Below, piece after piece: positions 7,414 to 16,158 of a DNA stretch of 29,320 nucleotides (the first letter of the stretch is position 1; each line of letters begins with the position of its first letter). The position numbers and the translations under genes are program-made. Origin of the DNA: Planctomycetaceae bacterium. GTDB taxonomy: Bacteria > Planctomycetota > Planctomycetia > Planctomycetales > Planctomycetaceae. The notes under the pieces are model-generated. The model saw only the letters and a program-made list of their open reading frames with translations, did not search any database and had not been told where the DNA came from. The DNA is taken from assembly GCA_003503535.1 (NCBI GenBank), contig DOCI01000177.1, forward strand, positions 21,385-50,704, given 5' to 3'.

Positions 7414-9141
7414 CTAAGGTTCGATAAAGCTCATGTAGCCGATCATCATTTCATTCCAGCTTTGATCGCCCCAGCGAACTGTGACGGTAGGATCTGGATT
7501 GACCAGATTGTTCTTCGAGTTGTCGTAGGCAGCCGTACAGGAAATGCGCGTTCCCTTCGGAAGCAGTTTTGGTTTTGCGAGGTTGTAATTCAGCTGCCAG
7601 TTGAAGTCGTAGCGAGGAACATCGAGCAGGATTTCCTGAGATCCATTGGGATAGAATGCTTCAAACCGGAAGGCTTTTCCGCGCAGGTGCATGTGGGGAG
7701 TTAACTGCAGTAGAAGTTGATCGCGAGGTAATTGATATTCTGCAGTGACGGTATGATGATCTGCCCCCGGAGGGATTTCAAATGTCGTATTGATGGCAAG
7801 TCCGCCGCCGAGGATTTTCTTGACGTCCTGTTTCTTCATGAACTTCAGACCGATGTAACTGCAGTCCAACTGTTCGCGACCATTGGGCGTGTAGTGCATT
7901 TCAAAGAGGAGTTTGCTGCCGGCCAGAATAGGAATTGCGACTCCTTCATCCAGGATTTGAGGCAGAGAACCAGGAACATACCCAACGAGCATGTATCGTC
8001 CCTGTGCGTTCTTCTCATCGCTTCCCGGCGGTAAAACATACACGGCAATGTGATGGACAACCGGGATATTATCGGGACGAGCTTCGGTCGCACAGACAAA
8101 CTTGTCTTCGGTCCAACCCGGGTCGACGGTGAAGTACTGATAATCAACAACTCCCTGAGCTGGAACAGTGAACTCCGCATCGCCCATGGCAATCACCTGA
8201 TCCGGTTCTGGAATTCTCCAGCCTTTTACGAACTCCGGTGGCTCTGGCAATTCAGCAGGGTCCCCTTCGGGCATGCCATTCCGAACCCAGGTTTCGAGCA
8301 GAGTTTTTTCCTGATCACTCAGCCTGCAGTCGTTTGCAAATTTGCCATGTTCAGGATTGGCAAACCAGGGTGGCATACGATTCTCGGCAATAACTTCCAG
8401 AATCGTTTCTTCCCAACCCAGAATGTCTTCATAGCTGGTCAAGACAAAGGGAGCGACTTCACCGGCTCGATGGCATTCCACACAGTGTTGATTAAAAATC
8501 CGGGCAATCTGATTGCTGTAAGTCACATCTCCCTGAGGTTCGACGCGACTGATTCGTCCAATGTGACAGCCAATCGCTTTAGTTTTCGGAACTGTAACGT
8601 CCTCCCCCTCAAGAACTTCTTCAATGGCGATCGCAAGGTCTCGTCGCTGTTCAGCTTCGCGCGAAAGTCCGACCAGATACTGATCGTCAATCCGTCCGCG
8701 ATAACGAATCTCACGATTCTGATCGAGCAAAAAGACTTCAGGAGTTCTCTCGGCTTCAAACTGATCTGCAACTCGATTTCCCGTATCCTTGAGAATGGGA
8801 ATCGTCAAATAATGCCTGGCAACGAATGCGGTGATTTCCGTCAGACTGTCCTGGACATTCGAATCGATACCGACAACGGTCACACCACGATCCCGAAATT
8901 CGGTTTGCAGCTCCTCAAGTCTCTGCCCATACAAACGAGCTAATGGACATTCCGTTCCCAGAAACGCCACCACAACCAGATGATCTGCAGGAACTACACG
9001 CAGTGACCAGTTGACACCCCGATGTGTCGGTAAAGAAAAGTCCTGTATAGAATCAGCCTGCACATCGGAGCCATGCAAAATTGCTGTGATGGTTAGAAGA
9101 GAAAGAATATGAAAAAAATATCGACATAAGCGAACAGTCAT
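7414..9141 (-). CDS. Exported redoxin - cytochrome c - copper type II monooxygenase-like fusion
   Basis: 575 residues with an N-terminal signal (about 1-29, ending VQA). Domain 1 (about 32-180) is a peroxiredoxin/thioredoxin fold: VVAFLGTECPLARLYG has one cysteine (Cys65), with no CxxC, followed by VVGIDSN and TPEVFLLDQNREIRYRGRID. Domain 2 (about 207-295) has a haem-binding CVECH (220-224) and RMPPW, as in planctomycete-type c haem domains. Domain 3 (about 320-575) resembles peptidylglycine alpha-hydroxylating monooxygenase: VHHIAVYV (His363-364), EMHYTPNG (His416), TPHMHLRGK (His483, His485) and WNEMMIGYM (Met565/566) line up with the two copper sites of PHM. The substrate is unknown; location should be periplasmic. 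Each domain is recognisable; the arrangement is, to my knowledge, recurrent in planctomycetes. Confidence 0.87.
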   Translation of the reverse strand: MTVRLCRYFFHILSLLTITAILHGSDVQADSIQDFSLPTHRGVNWSLRVVPADHLVVVAFLGTECPLARLYGQRLEELQTEFRDRGVTVVGIDSNVQDSLTEITAFVARHYLTIPILKDTGNRVADQFEAERTPEVFLLDQNREIRYRGRIDDQYLVGLSREAEQRRDLAIAIEEVLEGEDVTVPKTKAIGCHIGRISRVEPQGDVTYSNQIARIFNQHCVECHRAGEVAPFVLTSYEDILGWEETILEVIAENRMPPWFANPEHGKFANDCRLSDQEKTLLETWVRNGMPEGDPAELPEPPEFVKGWRIPEPDQVIAMGDAEFTVPAQGVVDYQYFTVDPGWTEDKFVCATEARPDNIPVVHHIAVYVLPPGSDEKNAQGRYMLVGYVPGSLPQILDEGVAIPILAGSKLLFEMHYTPNGREQLDCSYIGLKFMKKQDVKKILGGGLAINTTFEIPPGADHHTVTAEYQLPRDQLLLQLTPHMHLRGKAFRFEAFYPNGSQEILLDVPRYDFNWQLNYNLAKPKLLPKGTRISCTAAYDNSKNNLVNPDPTVTVRWGDQSWNEMMIGYMSFIEP

Positions 9142-9526
9142 ACTTCAAGCCTGTGAAAACAATCTGTGATAATGGGACTAATCAATGCTACTTACCCGAA
9201 GTAACCGAATTTGGCTGCAAAATTATTGCCAATTCACAATTTCAGTATGATTTGGAAATAATTGGTCCATTGGAACTTGAACAAATCGAGAAAGGGATCC
9301 GACAGGCAAATATCGATATTAGGAAATTCCCGTACGCCTGACAAATTCACCGATGGCTACATGAAGCTTATCTTCTGTCGGATCAACCAGCGCTGGCGTT
9401 TGGGCATGAAACAGTCGATCAGCGCACCAAGCCACTTAATTTGGTTGATTCTTGCATTTCTAAATGTATTGTGTCTTATCTTGTTCATTAATCCTCATTG
9501 TGAATTGGCACTTTAAAATACTCCCT
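9142..9526. other. Divergent intergenic region (385 bases)
   Basis: The region lies between the divergent redoxin fusion and the TPR/FG-GAP giant and should hold both promoters. Two short plus-strand frames (9153-9341 and 9262-9516) overlap each other here. The second encodes a hydrophobic patch (IWLILAFLNVLCLILFI), but neither has a recognisable domain or good ribosome-binding site, so I do not call them as genes. No repeat or strong hairpin was seen. Confidence 0.5.
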
Positions 9527-12500
9527 ATGCACACTCGCACCTATGCCATTATTGCCGTCGTTTCCGCGATATTCGTGTTAACGATCCTGATTATCAACTG
9601 GTTTAGCCCTTTGGATACTCTACGGATTAATTCCTCCCAGCTTCCCGAGTTGCTGAAGCTGAGGCAGAGATCGATTGCTTACCTGGAAAATCAACTGCCC
9701 GAAGACGCGATTCCGCTGCTGGATGAAATCGCATCACGATTTCCAGCAGAGAAAGCATTTGCCCAGCATAATCGAGCTGTGGGTCTGACTCTCCAACTTG
9801 AATTAGAAAACGCTGAAGCGAATCCGGGCAAATTCGCTGCTCAAATTTCAGCAACTGAACGGCAAATTGAATCAGTAATCTCAACTGACCCTGAAAATGC
9901 CATACCGTATTTGCTTCTCAGCCGAGTTTATAAGATTAAGGGCAATGTTCCAGAGCAGATCGCAGCAGCAATCAATGCGACGAAACGCAGCAAGAATAAT
10001 CCGTCCGTTTGGTTTGAACTGTTTCGAGCACGTTCAGAATCTAATACACAGTCGGATGAACTGGTAAAAAGCCTGGAAGCCCTCGAACAAGTCATCGCAT
10101 TCGCTCCCGACAATGTATGGGCATTACTGCAGATGCTTAATTATCAAAGTCAGCTTCAGCATCGTGAAATTATTGTCAGTCTTTCTCGTATTGAAGATAT
10201 GATTGCACCATTTGCCAATGGTATTGAACAACGCACGCGGTTAAATCCATTGAAACTGATTCCTGATATTCTGGCAGCAGTCACTTCCGAGAATTGGGAC
10301 GTTGTGATCCGACAATGCCGATTGTTAGGAAATATCCTCCGACCTGAAGAGATTGCTCAAAGTGATCGGATGATTTTAATGCCGAATACGCTTGAATTTA
10401 TTCGCACTCGCTATTCCGAGACTACGGAAGCAATGATTTTGTCTCAACCTTTAAACATTCCAAAGGCAATCGATGTTCGTTTTTCAACAGAGCAGATCGA
10501 ATTGCCGAAGAATTTTGGCGAGCTAAAAAGAGTGGAAATCGCAGATATGGATCTGAATGGTAGTTACGAGATTGTCATGCTTACTGATAAGCAGCTGACG
10601 GTCTTGGAACCAGAAATTGGCGGAAAGATTGGCAACGTGATTGCCAGTGCAAAAATTGATGCTGGATATTCAGATTTCATACTTGCTGATCTTGATCAAG
10701 ACTCTGACCCAAACAGGTCTTCGAATATCGAGGGGGCCCCCTGCGCACTTGCTGACCTCGATCTCATCTGCTTTGGTTCAGCCGGGATTACAATTTATGA
10801 GAATCTCATGGGAAATCCTTCGGTAGATTCTGTTGATCATTCGCTGTTTCAAAAAATCGATTCCGAATCCTTGATTAATCTATCGAATGTCTCTGCAGTC
10901 ACGGCAGCTGATTTTGATCTCGACGGCGATCTCGACTTAATCATCATCGATTCTGAAGGATCTGTTTCATTATGGGCCAATTATCGAGCGTTCCAATTCT
11001 CCGATGTTACGGCTCGCTCGGCATTGCCTCCCGATGAGTTTTTTAGTGTCGAGGCAATCGCCATCGACCTGGACAGGGATGTTGATCTCGACATCGTGCT
11101 CAGAGGCCGAAAAACGATCGGCTATTTGGAAAATCTGCGGCATGGATCGCTACGCTGGAAAGAAATCGATTCCAGTGGTGAGGGCAAAAGTATTACAGAT
11201 CTCAAAATTGTTGATTTTGATGCCAACGCTTCTTGGGATTTGCTGTTCTGTCGGGACGAGGAAATTTCCTATCTCCCAAGTAAGATTTCCAGTCCTGGCT
11301 CAATTCGATGGTCTGAGACCATAATCAATATCGGACGATCTGGTGAAGAGATGTATTTATTGGATTACGACAATGACGGATTCCAGGACATTGCCTTAAA
11401 AGAGGCTCACTCTGAAAAGATTGAGGTACTTCGACGCATAGGCGAACTGAAATTTGAAGAAACCAAACCGACACTGGAGTGGACTTCAAACAACCTTGGT
11501 CCGGAAACCAGGTCCACAGTAGCCGTTGAAGATCTGGATGGTGATGGTGATTTGGATGGTATAATCTGGAACAAAACTGGAATTTGGTGGCAGAGAAATG
11601 AAGGGGGGAATCAAAATCCTTTTCTAAAAATTGCGCTTCACGGACAGCAGGTTAAGGGCGAACAAACTTCGGCGAGTGGTCGTGTTAACCATTATGGCTG
11701 GGGAAGTTTGATGGAATTAAAGGCTGGCGATAACTACCAGCCTCGCGTTGTGGATAGCCAAGTGCTCCACTTCGGTTTGGGGGCGACTAAACAGGCTGAT
11801 GTTGTACGCGTCGTCTGGCCTAACGGAATTCCACAGAATGTCATCGAACCGAAGAACAATCTCTTTATCTGTGAAGAGCAACGACTGAAGGGATCTTGTC
11901 CCTATCTCTATGCCTGGAACGGCAAGCGTTTTGAATTCGTTACTGATTTGCTTTGGGCAGCCCCGATTGGACTGCAATTCGCAGAAGGTGTCATTGCTCC
12001 AACACGACCCTGGGAATATCTGCTCATTGAATCTGATCAACTCAAACCGCGTGCTGACAAATATGAACTTCGGTTGACCGAAGAATTATGGGAAGCTGCT
12101 TATTTTGATCAAGTGCGTTTGTTAGCGGTAGATCATCCGGCCAATCTCGATATTTATTCAAACGAAAAAGTCGCATCATCGACCACTCCGGAATTCAAAA
12201 TCCACGTTGTCGAGAATCCCAGAGTTCCAAAGTCCATTATTGACGATCAAGGAAACGATTTGCTGCCGTTGTTGAAACTGCGTGACGACAGGTATGCGAA
12301 GCCCTTTTCCCAGAAACATTTCCAGGGCGTGACGGAACCCTGGTTTATGGAAATTGACCTGGGCGAACTATCGAATGCGAAAACGATTAAACTCTTTCTG
12401 CATGGCTGGGTCTTCCCGTCCGATACCTCCTTAAACGTTGCACTGAGTCAAAGTCAAGATGTGCCTGCACCACGCCCTCCGTATTTGCAGGTTCCCAATG

Positions 12501-13171
12501 CGTCTGGAGCATGGGAAACGATTGATCCCAGTTGTGGATTTCCTGGAGGCAAGTCTAAAACAATTGTCATTGACCTTACGGATCGATTTCTCACCGACGA
12601 TTATCGAGTCCGCATTGTGTCCAGCATGGAAATCTATTGGGACCAGTTATTCTATTCGACGGACGACAATCCACCAGGGATAACTCCCCAGGTCCTCGAA
12701 ATGGAAGCAAGCCATCTACACCATCGAGGGGCCTCTCAGGTGAAGCCTCATCCGGGATTGGGTCCCGAATCGTACGACTACAATTTAGTCAATACCATGC
12801 CAACATGGCCTCCCGTTCATGGTTTTTTCACGTCGTACGGAGATGTTGACCGTTTGCTCAGAGCAGAGGACGATCAGCTGGTTGTCATGCAACCGGGAGA
12901 TGAAATCGTAATGCGTTTTCAAGTCCCAACAAACGAAGTTCCTCCCGGATGGACACGCGACTTCATTCTGCACAACGTCGGCTATGACAAAGATTTTGAC
13001 TTAAATACCGTTTATGGTCAGTCGAGCGAACCGTTTCCAACTCGAACAACCGCCCAGTACCCAGCCATACGGGCAAGCGACACTCCTCCAGCCCCTGCTG
13101 GAATGTCACCGCAGTCCAGAGAACAGAGACATCGCTTATTCTGGACCGCTATTCGCGATCTTGCAAATTAA
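9527..13171 (+). CDS. Giant membrane-anchored TPR / FG-GAP / ASPIC-UnbV protein
   Basis: 1214 residues from the ATG at 9527, which opens directly into a membrane anchor (AIIAVVSAIFVLTILIINW, about 8-26); the frame also has an ATG at 9464. Residues about 35-240 look like TPR helices (PEDAIPLLDEI, AIPYLLLSRVYK, ALEQVIAFAPDNVWAL). From about 335 to 680 there are at least seven FG-GAP/VCBS-type units with Ca2+-binding-like loops, for example DFDLDGDLDL, DYDNDGFQDI and DLDGDGDLDG. An ASPIC/UnbV-like domain follows (about 705-771, ending HFGLG...VVWPNG). The last 400 residues start GSCPYLYAWNGKRFEFVTDLLW and form an unassigned domain also rich in beta structure. It is related to the CRTAC1-like family of extracellular beta-propellers. 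The role is unknown; surface adhesion or sensing is inference. Confidence 0.87.
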   Translation: MHTRTYAIIAVVSAIFVLTILIINWFSPLDTLRINSSQLPELLKLRQRSIAYLENQLPEDAIPLLDEIASRFPAEKAFAQHNRAVGLTLQLELENAEANPGKFAAQISATERQIESVISTDPENAIPYLLLSRVYKIKGNVPEQIAAAINATKRSKNNPSVWFELFRARSESNTQSDELVKSLEALEQVIAFAPDNVWALLQMLNYQSQLQHREIIVSLSRIEDMIAPFANGIEQRTRLNPLKLIPDILAAVTSENWDVVIRQCRLLGNILRPEEIAQSDRMILMPNTLEFIRTRYSETTEAMILSQPLNIPKAIDVRFSTEQIELPKNFGELKRVEIADMDLNGSYEIVMLTDKQLTVLEPEIGGKIGNVIASAKIDAGYSDFILADLDQDSDPNRSSNIEGAPCALADLDLICFGSAGITIYENLMGNPSVDSVDHSLFQKIDSESLINLSNVSAVTAADFDLDGDLDLIIIDSEGSVSLWANYRAFQFSDVTARSALPPDEFFSVEAIAIDLDRDVDLDIVLRGRKTIGYLENLRHGSLRWKEIDSSGEGKSITDLKIVDFDANASWDLLFCRDEEISYLPSKISSPGSIRWSETIINIGRSGEEMYLLDYDNDGFQDIALKEAHSEKIEVLRRIGELKFEETKPTLEWTSNNLGPETRSTVAVEDLDGDGDLDGIIWNKTGIWWQRNEGGNQNPFLKIALHGQQVKGEQTSASGRVNHYGWGSLMELKAGDNYQPRVVDSQVLHFGLGATKQADVVRVVWPNGIPQNVIEPKNNLFICEEQRLKGSCPYLYAWNGKRFEFVTDLLWAAPIGLQFAEGVIAPTRPWEYLLIESDQLKPRADKYELRLTEELWEAAYFDQVRLLAVDHPANLDIYSNEKVASSTTPEFKIHVVENPRVPKSIIDDQGNDLLPLLKLRDDRYAKPFSQKHFQGVTEPWFMEIDLGELSNAKTIKLFLHGWVFPSDTSLNVALSQSQDVPAPRPPYLQVPNASGAWETIDPSCGFPGGKSKTIVIDLTDRFLTDDYRVRIVSSMEIYWDQLFYSTDDNPPGITPQVLEMEASHLHHRGASQVKPHPGLGPESYDYNLVNTMPTWPPVHGFFTSYGDVDRLLRAEDDQLVVMQPGDEIVMRFQVPTNEVPPGWTRDFILHNVGYDKDFDLNTVYGQSSEPFPTRTTAQYPAIRASDTPPAPAGMSPQSREQRHRLFWTAIRDLAN

Positions 13172-13185
13172 TTGAAAACAGAAAT

Positions 13186-13209
13186 AGAATTCGCAAATCC
13201 GGGAATTCT
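13186..13209. terminator. Weak candidate terminator after the TPR/FG-GAP gene
   Basis: AGAATTC (13186-13192) pairs with GAATTCT (13203-13209) across a 10-base loop, 15 bases after the stop, followed by TAATTTTG. The stem is AT-rich and the T run short, so support is weak. Confidence 0.3.
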
Positions 13210-13374
13210 TAATTTTGATACTCGAAAAAATTAGCCGCCTGAATTTCATTGAGAATACAGAAAGGATCTCTTCTCAATCTATTTACGTTTTTGATTATTG
13301 AACCGCCAGGCGATAAGCAATACAAGAAATCAATAGAATTGTAAATTGATTTGATTTGAGCTGATCAGGTTGTT

Positions 13375-13400
13375 TTTACCACGAAGGCACGAAGACAAAA
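13375..13400. repeat. Fragment of a CACGAAGR 8-base periodic repeat
   Basis: The sequence reads TTTACCACGAAGGCACGAAG then ACAAAA, i.e. CACGAAGG followed by CACGAAGA with an 8-base period. Such ACCACGAAG-type units are, from general knowledge, dispersed in intergenic DNA of several bacterial phyla. It shows the same 8-base periodicity as the GCAAAG repeat at 21463-21535 but a different core. Confidence 0.5.
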
Positions 13401-13640
13401 ATAAATTTAGAAATCATGAAAATCAATCACTTAACATACTGATGCATTTGAGACCATGTTGTTACAGCCCCCTTAATGCCTTTGTGATTCCAATCACATT
13501 TATTGAAATCTCGACTTGTTCCTCTTGGCGTCGTAGCGGTTCATTTTCATCAGAGAAAAATTGATCTGAAACAGGATGTTAATAAAAACGACCGATTTCT
13601 TTTTGACTTTGGACAATCAGAATTTAGGACTACCACACAA

Positions 13641-13680
13641 GAATTCCCGGCCCAGCTGGCTTGATCAGCTCGCCGGAATC
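13641..13680. repeat. Imperfect GC-rich palindrome
   Basis: GAATTCCCGGCCCAGCT (13641-13657) can pair imperfectly with AGCTCGCCGGAATC (13667-13680) around GGCTTGATC. It lies 112 bases beyond the stop of the minus-strand propeller gene. It has no adjoining T run in either direction, so it is a structured spacer element rather than a proven terminator. Confidence 0.4.
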
Positions 13681-13791
13681 CAGATGGTTGTTTTCTAATT
13701 TTGTGCAAGCCACAAAACTATGAATCGTCAGTAGCACAGAGGTCTGCAAATTTCAAAGCCTGGGCAATGATCGCGGCATTGGAAAAATGCA

Positions 13792-14748
13792 TCAAAACGA
13801 ATTGGCTAATTTTTGCATTTCTCCCGACTGGGATAGTCGGAAGATCGCCTTGAGTTCAGCATCAATTATCAATAGGTCGTTTCCAGACACCGCCAGCGAA
13901 ACGGGCTTCTTCAATGGAGTTCCAGAAAACAATTCACGAGGCGTCTGCGGATTCTGCAATTTCAGATCGAGTTCCCAAATCTTTGCAGCATAAGTGTCGA
14001 GAACAAAATATTTCTTTAACTTCTTAACGATCTGAATTGGAAATTCAAATTCGACTCCACAGTCAATTTCTTTCAGTTCTCCTGAGTATGTGAGACTTCG
14101 AATTGGATTTCCTCGAGAAGTCAGGCAGATTAAATTCTCCTCCAGACCTTCGGCTAATCCGCGAATCCCATCAACTTTCGCGATACGTTGAGGTGGATTT
14201 CCGTCTTTAAACACACGCCAGATCGTTTGGCTCTCTGCATCAACTGCGAATAAGTCTTCGCCTGCCGCGATGATATCGAGCGGGATACCGATGGATCCAT
14301 CGGTGAGTGGTTTTAGCTGCCATTGCTCATCACAACGATAGATTTCTCGCGTAGCCGAATCGCCAACAAATACGGTTCCATGCTGATCGACAGTCACGCA
14401 TCGGATCGCGTTGAGCGGCGTTCCATACGTTTTTTCTCCACGCAATACGACTTGAATCGAGTCATTTTGGACTTGCCAAAGCCCTGGCAGTTTTAAATCA
14501 GCTACAAATAATTGTCCTTCGGAACCAACGGCAATGTCAATTGGATAAACAAACCTGTCGGCAGCGATGGCAGAATTGACAACCAGAGCGGTTGTACAAA
14601 TCGCTACTATAATCGTGGCCGTAATTCCGCCCCACCCTTCAAGTAGATAAGCTTTATTTGACATAGAAACTGTTTTCATAGAGACACATCCACCGCTCGT
14701 CTGAAGAAGTGAGGTGGATTCTTTTTGAGATGCATAGATTTTTGGCAT
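13792..14748 (-). CDS. Exported beta-propeller (NHL/SMP-30-like) protein
   Basis: 318 residues. A hydrophobic segment at about 42-62 (ITATIIVAICTTALVVNSAIA) is followed by ADR, consistent with signal cleavage after AIA. ATG codons at 14748, 14679 and 14664 are all possible starts; 14679 or 14664 would give a more usual signal length. The mature part contains propeller-like units of the pattern PxDIAVGSEGQLFVADLKLPGLWQV, CVTVDQHGTVFVGDSATREIYR, PLDIIAAGEDLFAVDAESQTIWRV and PVSLAVSGNDLLIIDAELKAIFRL, each ending with an aromatic or basic strand, typical of NHL/SMP-30-like six-bladed propellers. No catalytic metal site was identified. It may bind ligand or protein in the periplasm; function unknown. 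Confidence 0.75.
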   Translation of the reverse strand: MPKIYASQKESTSLLQTSGGCVSMKTVSMSNKAYLLEGWGGITATIIVAICTTALVVNSAIAADRFVYPIDIAVGSEGQLFVADLKLPGLWQVQNDSIQVVLRGEKTYGTPLNAIRCVTVDQHGTVFVGDSATREIYRCDEQWQLKPLTDGSIGIPLDIIAAGEDLFAVDAESQTIWRVFKDGNPPQRIAKVDGIRGLAEGLEENLICLTSRGNPIRSLTYSGELKEIDCGVEFEFPIQIVKKLKKYFVLDTYAAKIWELDLKLQNPQTPRELFSGTPLKKPVSLAVSGNDLLIIDAELKAIFRLSQSGEMQKLANSF

Positions 14749-15041
14749 ATATCACTTGTGTAATAAATTGTGTATGTACTTCATCCGCAGTTGATGGTTG
14801 AGATTGCTCACTGCATGACTGATTGAACTTACTGAAGCCTCTCCCATTTGGGAAGTGTTGCTTAAGAAAAAGCCATCTCTGTTTTACAAGGGTTTGCCAG
14901 TGCTGTTTACTCTATCTGCAGTCGCAGTTTTCATTGATTGTAGTGGTTGTGAGTTATCGATAATGGCAATGATTTGCTAAAATTCAACATCGACTTGCAT
15001 TGTCTTTTTTCTTGATCTGCCCAATTCCTTAGTCAGACATT

Positions 15042-16112
15042 ATGCCTTTAGCCAACACTACCGTCTGTGTTCTCACTCCCACTGGTCGGGGAGCGGTGGC
15101 GACGATTCGTGTCTGTGGCCAGCTGAAAGCACTCAGGCAAAAAGCAGAAGAGGCGGAAGTTCCATTTTTTATCGCAAAAAATGGAACACCTGCAGAAAAA
15201 CAGACACTCGATCGGATCGTGTTTGGAAGCTGGGGCGATGAGGATCTGGTGATTTGCCGCACGGCACAAGAGTGTCTGGAAATTCACTCTCATGGAGGGA
15301 AACTGGCTGTCGCTCGCATTGTGGAGAGTCTGGTCGAAGCAGGAGCTGAGCGTATCTGCTGGGAGTCTGCATTCAATCTGCACTCTGAAACATGGCTTGC
15401 GGATTATCATGTCGCTCTCTCTCGTTGTACGACGGAAAGAACGGCTGAGTTTCTGCTTCAGCAAATGCATCTAGGAGGCTCATTCTGGGATCGACTGCAG
15501 CAGCGGACGGCTTCCATAAATGAAATTTCCAGTGCTCGGAAATGGACTTTGTTTGGGCAACATCTTGAGACCCCCTGGGAAGTTGTGATCGGTGGGCCTG
15601 CAAATGTCGGGAAATCGTCATTAATTAATCGCATGCTTGGTTATGAGCGGGCAATTGTTTTCGACCAGCCGGGGACGACGCGTGATGTCGTCAGTGCAGA
15701 CACGGCAATTGATGGCTGGCCCGTTCGATTTTCGGATACCGCAGGACAACGACAAACCAGCGACGCATTAGAAACTCAGGGGATCACTTATGCGATAGCC
15801 AAACTTCAACAGGCAGATTTGCAGATTCTTGTTTTTGACCAGAGCCAAGAAACGGATGAGTTCACTCTTTCTCTAAGCGCAGAATTCCCAGAGGCGATTT
15901 TGATCTTTCACAAGTCCGATTTACCGATGAATTCCTCCTGGGAACAAATCGAATTTCCTACATCCCCCCTTCCCGTTTCCAGTAAAACCGGTGAAGGAAT
16001 TGAAGCAGTCATCTCTAAAATATCGGATAAACTAGTCCCGGTGCTGCCTCCCGCAGGTGCGGTCTATCCAGTTTCTGAGAGCCAGCGTAAATTGCTGGAA
16101 AAGCAAATGTGA
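15042..16112 (+). CDS. MnmE/TrmE-like GTPase, C-terminally truncated paralogue
   Basis: 356 residues against about 454 for E. coli MnmE. The N-terminus (TVCVLTPTGRGAVATIRVCG; ECLEIHSHGG about 77-86) matches the MnmE N-terminal domain. The G domain is complete: G1 GPANVGKSS (185-193, including the K+-coordinating Asn188 equivalent), G2 GTTRDV, G3 DTAG (232-235), a Glu at 244 in the place of catalytic Glu282, G4 HKSD (290-293) in place of NKxD, and G5 SSKTGEG. The protein stops at ESQRKLLEKQM, where the C-terminal helical domain would begin, so the Cys of the CxGK end motif needed for the tRNA-wobble-uridine reaction is missing. It probably coexists with a full MnmE elsewhere (inference). The next gene starts 46 bases downstream. 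Confidence 0.83.
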   Translation: MPLANTTVCVLTPTGRGAVATIRVCGQLKALRQKAEEAEVPFFIAKNGTPAEKQTLDRIVFGSWGDEDLVICRTAQECLEIHSHGGKLAVARIVESLVEAGAERICWESAFNLHSETWLADYHVALSRCTTERTAEFLLQQMHLGGSFWDRLQQRTASINEISSARKWTLFGQHLETPWEVVIGGPANVGKSSLINRMLGYERAIVFDQPGTTRDVVSADTAIDGWPVRFSDTAGQRQTSDALETQGITYAIAKLQQADLQILVFDQSQETDEFTLSLSAEFPEAILIFHKSDLPMNSSWEQIEFPTSPLPVSSKTGEGIEAVISKISDKLVPVLPPAGAVYPVSESQRKLLEKQM

Positions 16113-16158
16113 GATGAATTTCGCTTAAGAAACGATTACTGAGAATGTCAAAAATATT

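Larger units (their letters stand above)
13172..13791. other. Convergent intergenic region (620 bases) with repeats, no gene
   Basis: The region is AT-rich and no coding frame is convincing; the only ORF of note (13370-13564) is low-complexity. It holds a possible terminator hairpin just after the giant gene, a CACGAAG-type repeat fragment and an imperfect palindrome at 13641-13680 (arms around GGAATTC/GCCGG/AGCT), each noted separately where supported. Confidence 0.5.

Noticed and set aside
8050..8943. Long plus-strand frame of 297 codons
   Set aside because: It is antisense to the redoxin-cytochrome-PHM fusion, whose domains are clear; no domain is recognised in the antisense frame.
9153..9516. 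Two overlapping plus-strand frames upstream of the giant gene, one with a hydrophobic patch (IWLILAFLNVLCLILFI)
   Set aside because: No ribosome-binding site or recognisable domain, frames overlap each other and run into the giant gene's upstream region; treated as non-coding.
16113..16158. Frameshifted remnant of the missing MnmE C-terminus
   Set aside because: Only 46 bases separate the stop from the next gene, too short for the missing domain, and no CxGK-like codons are seen in any frame.
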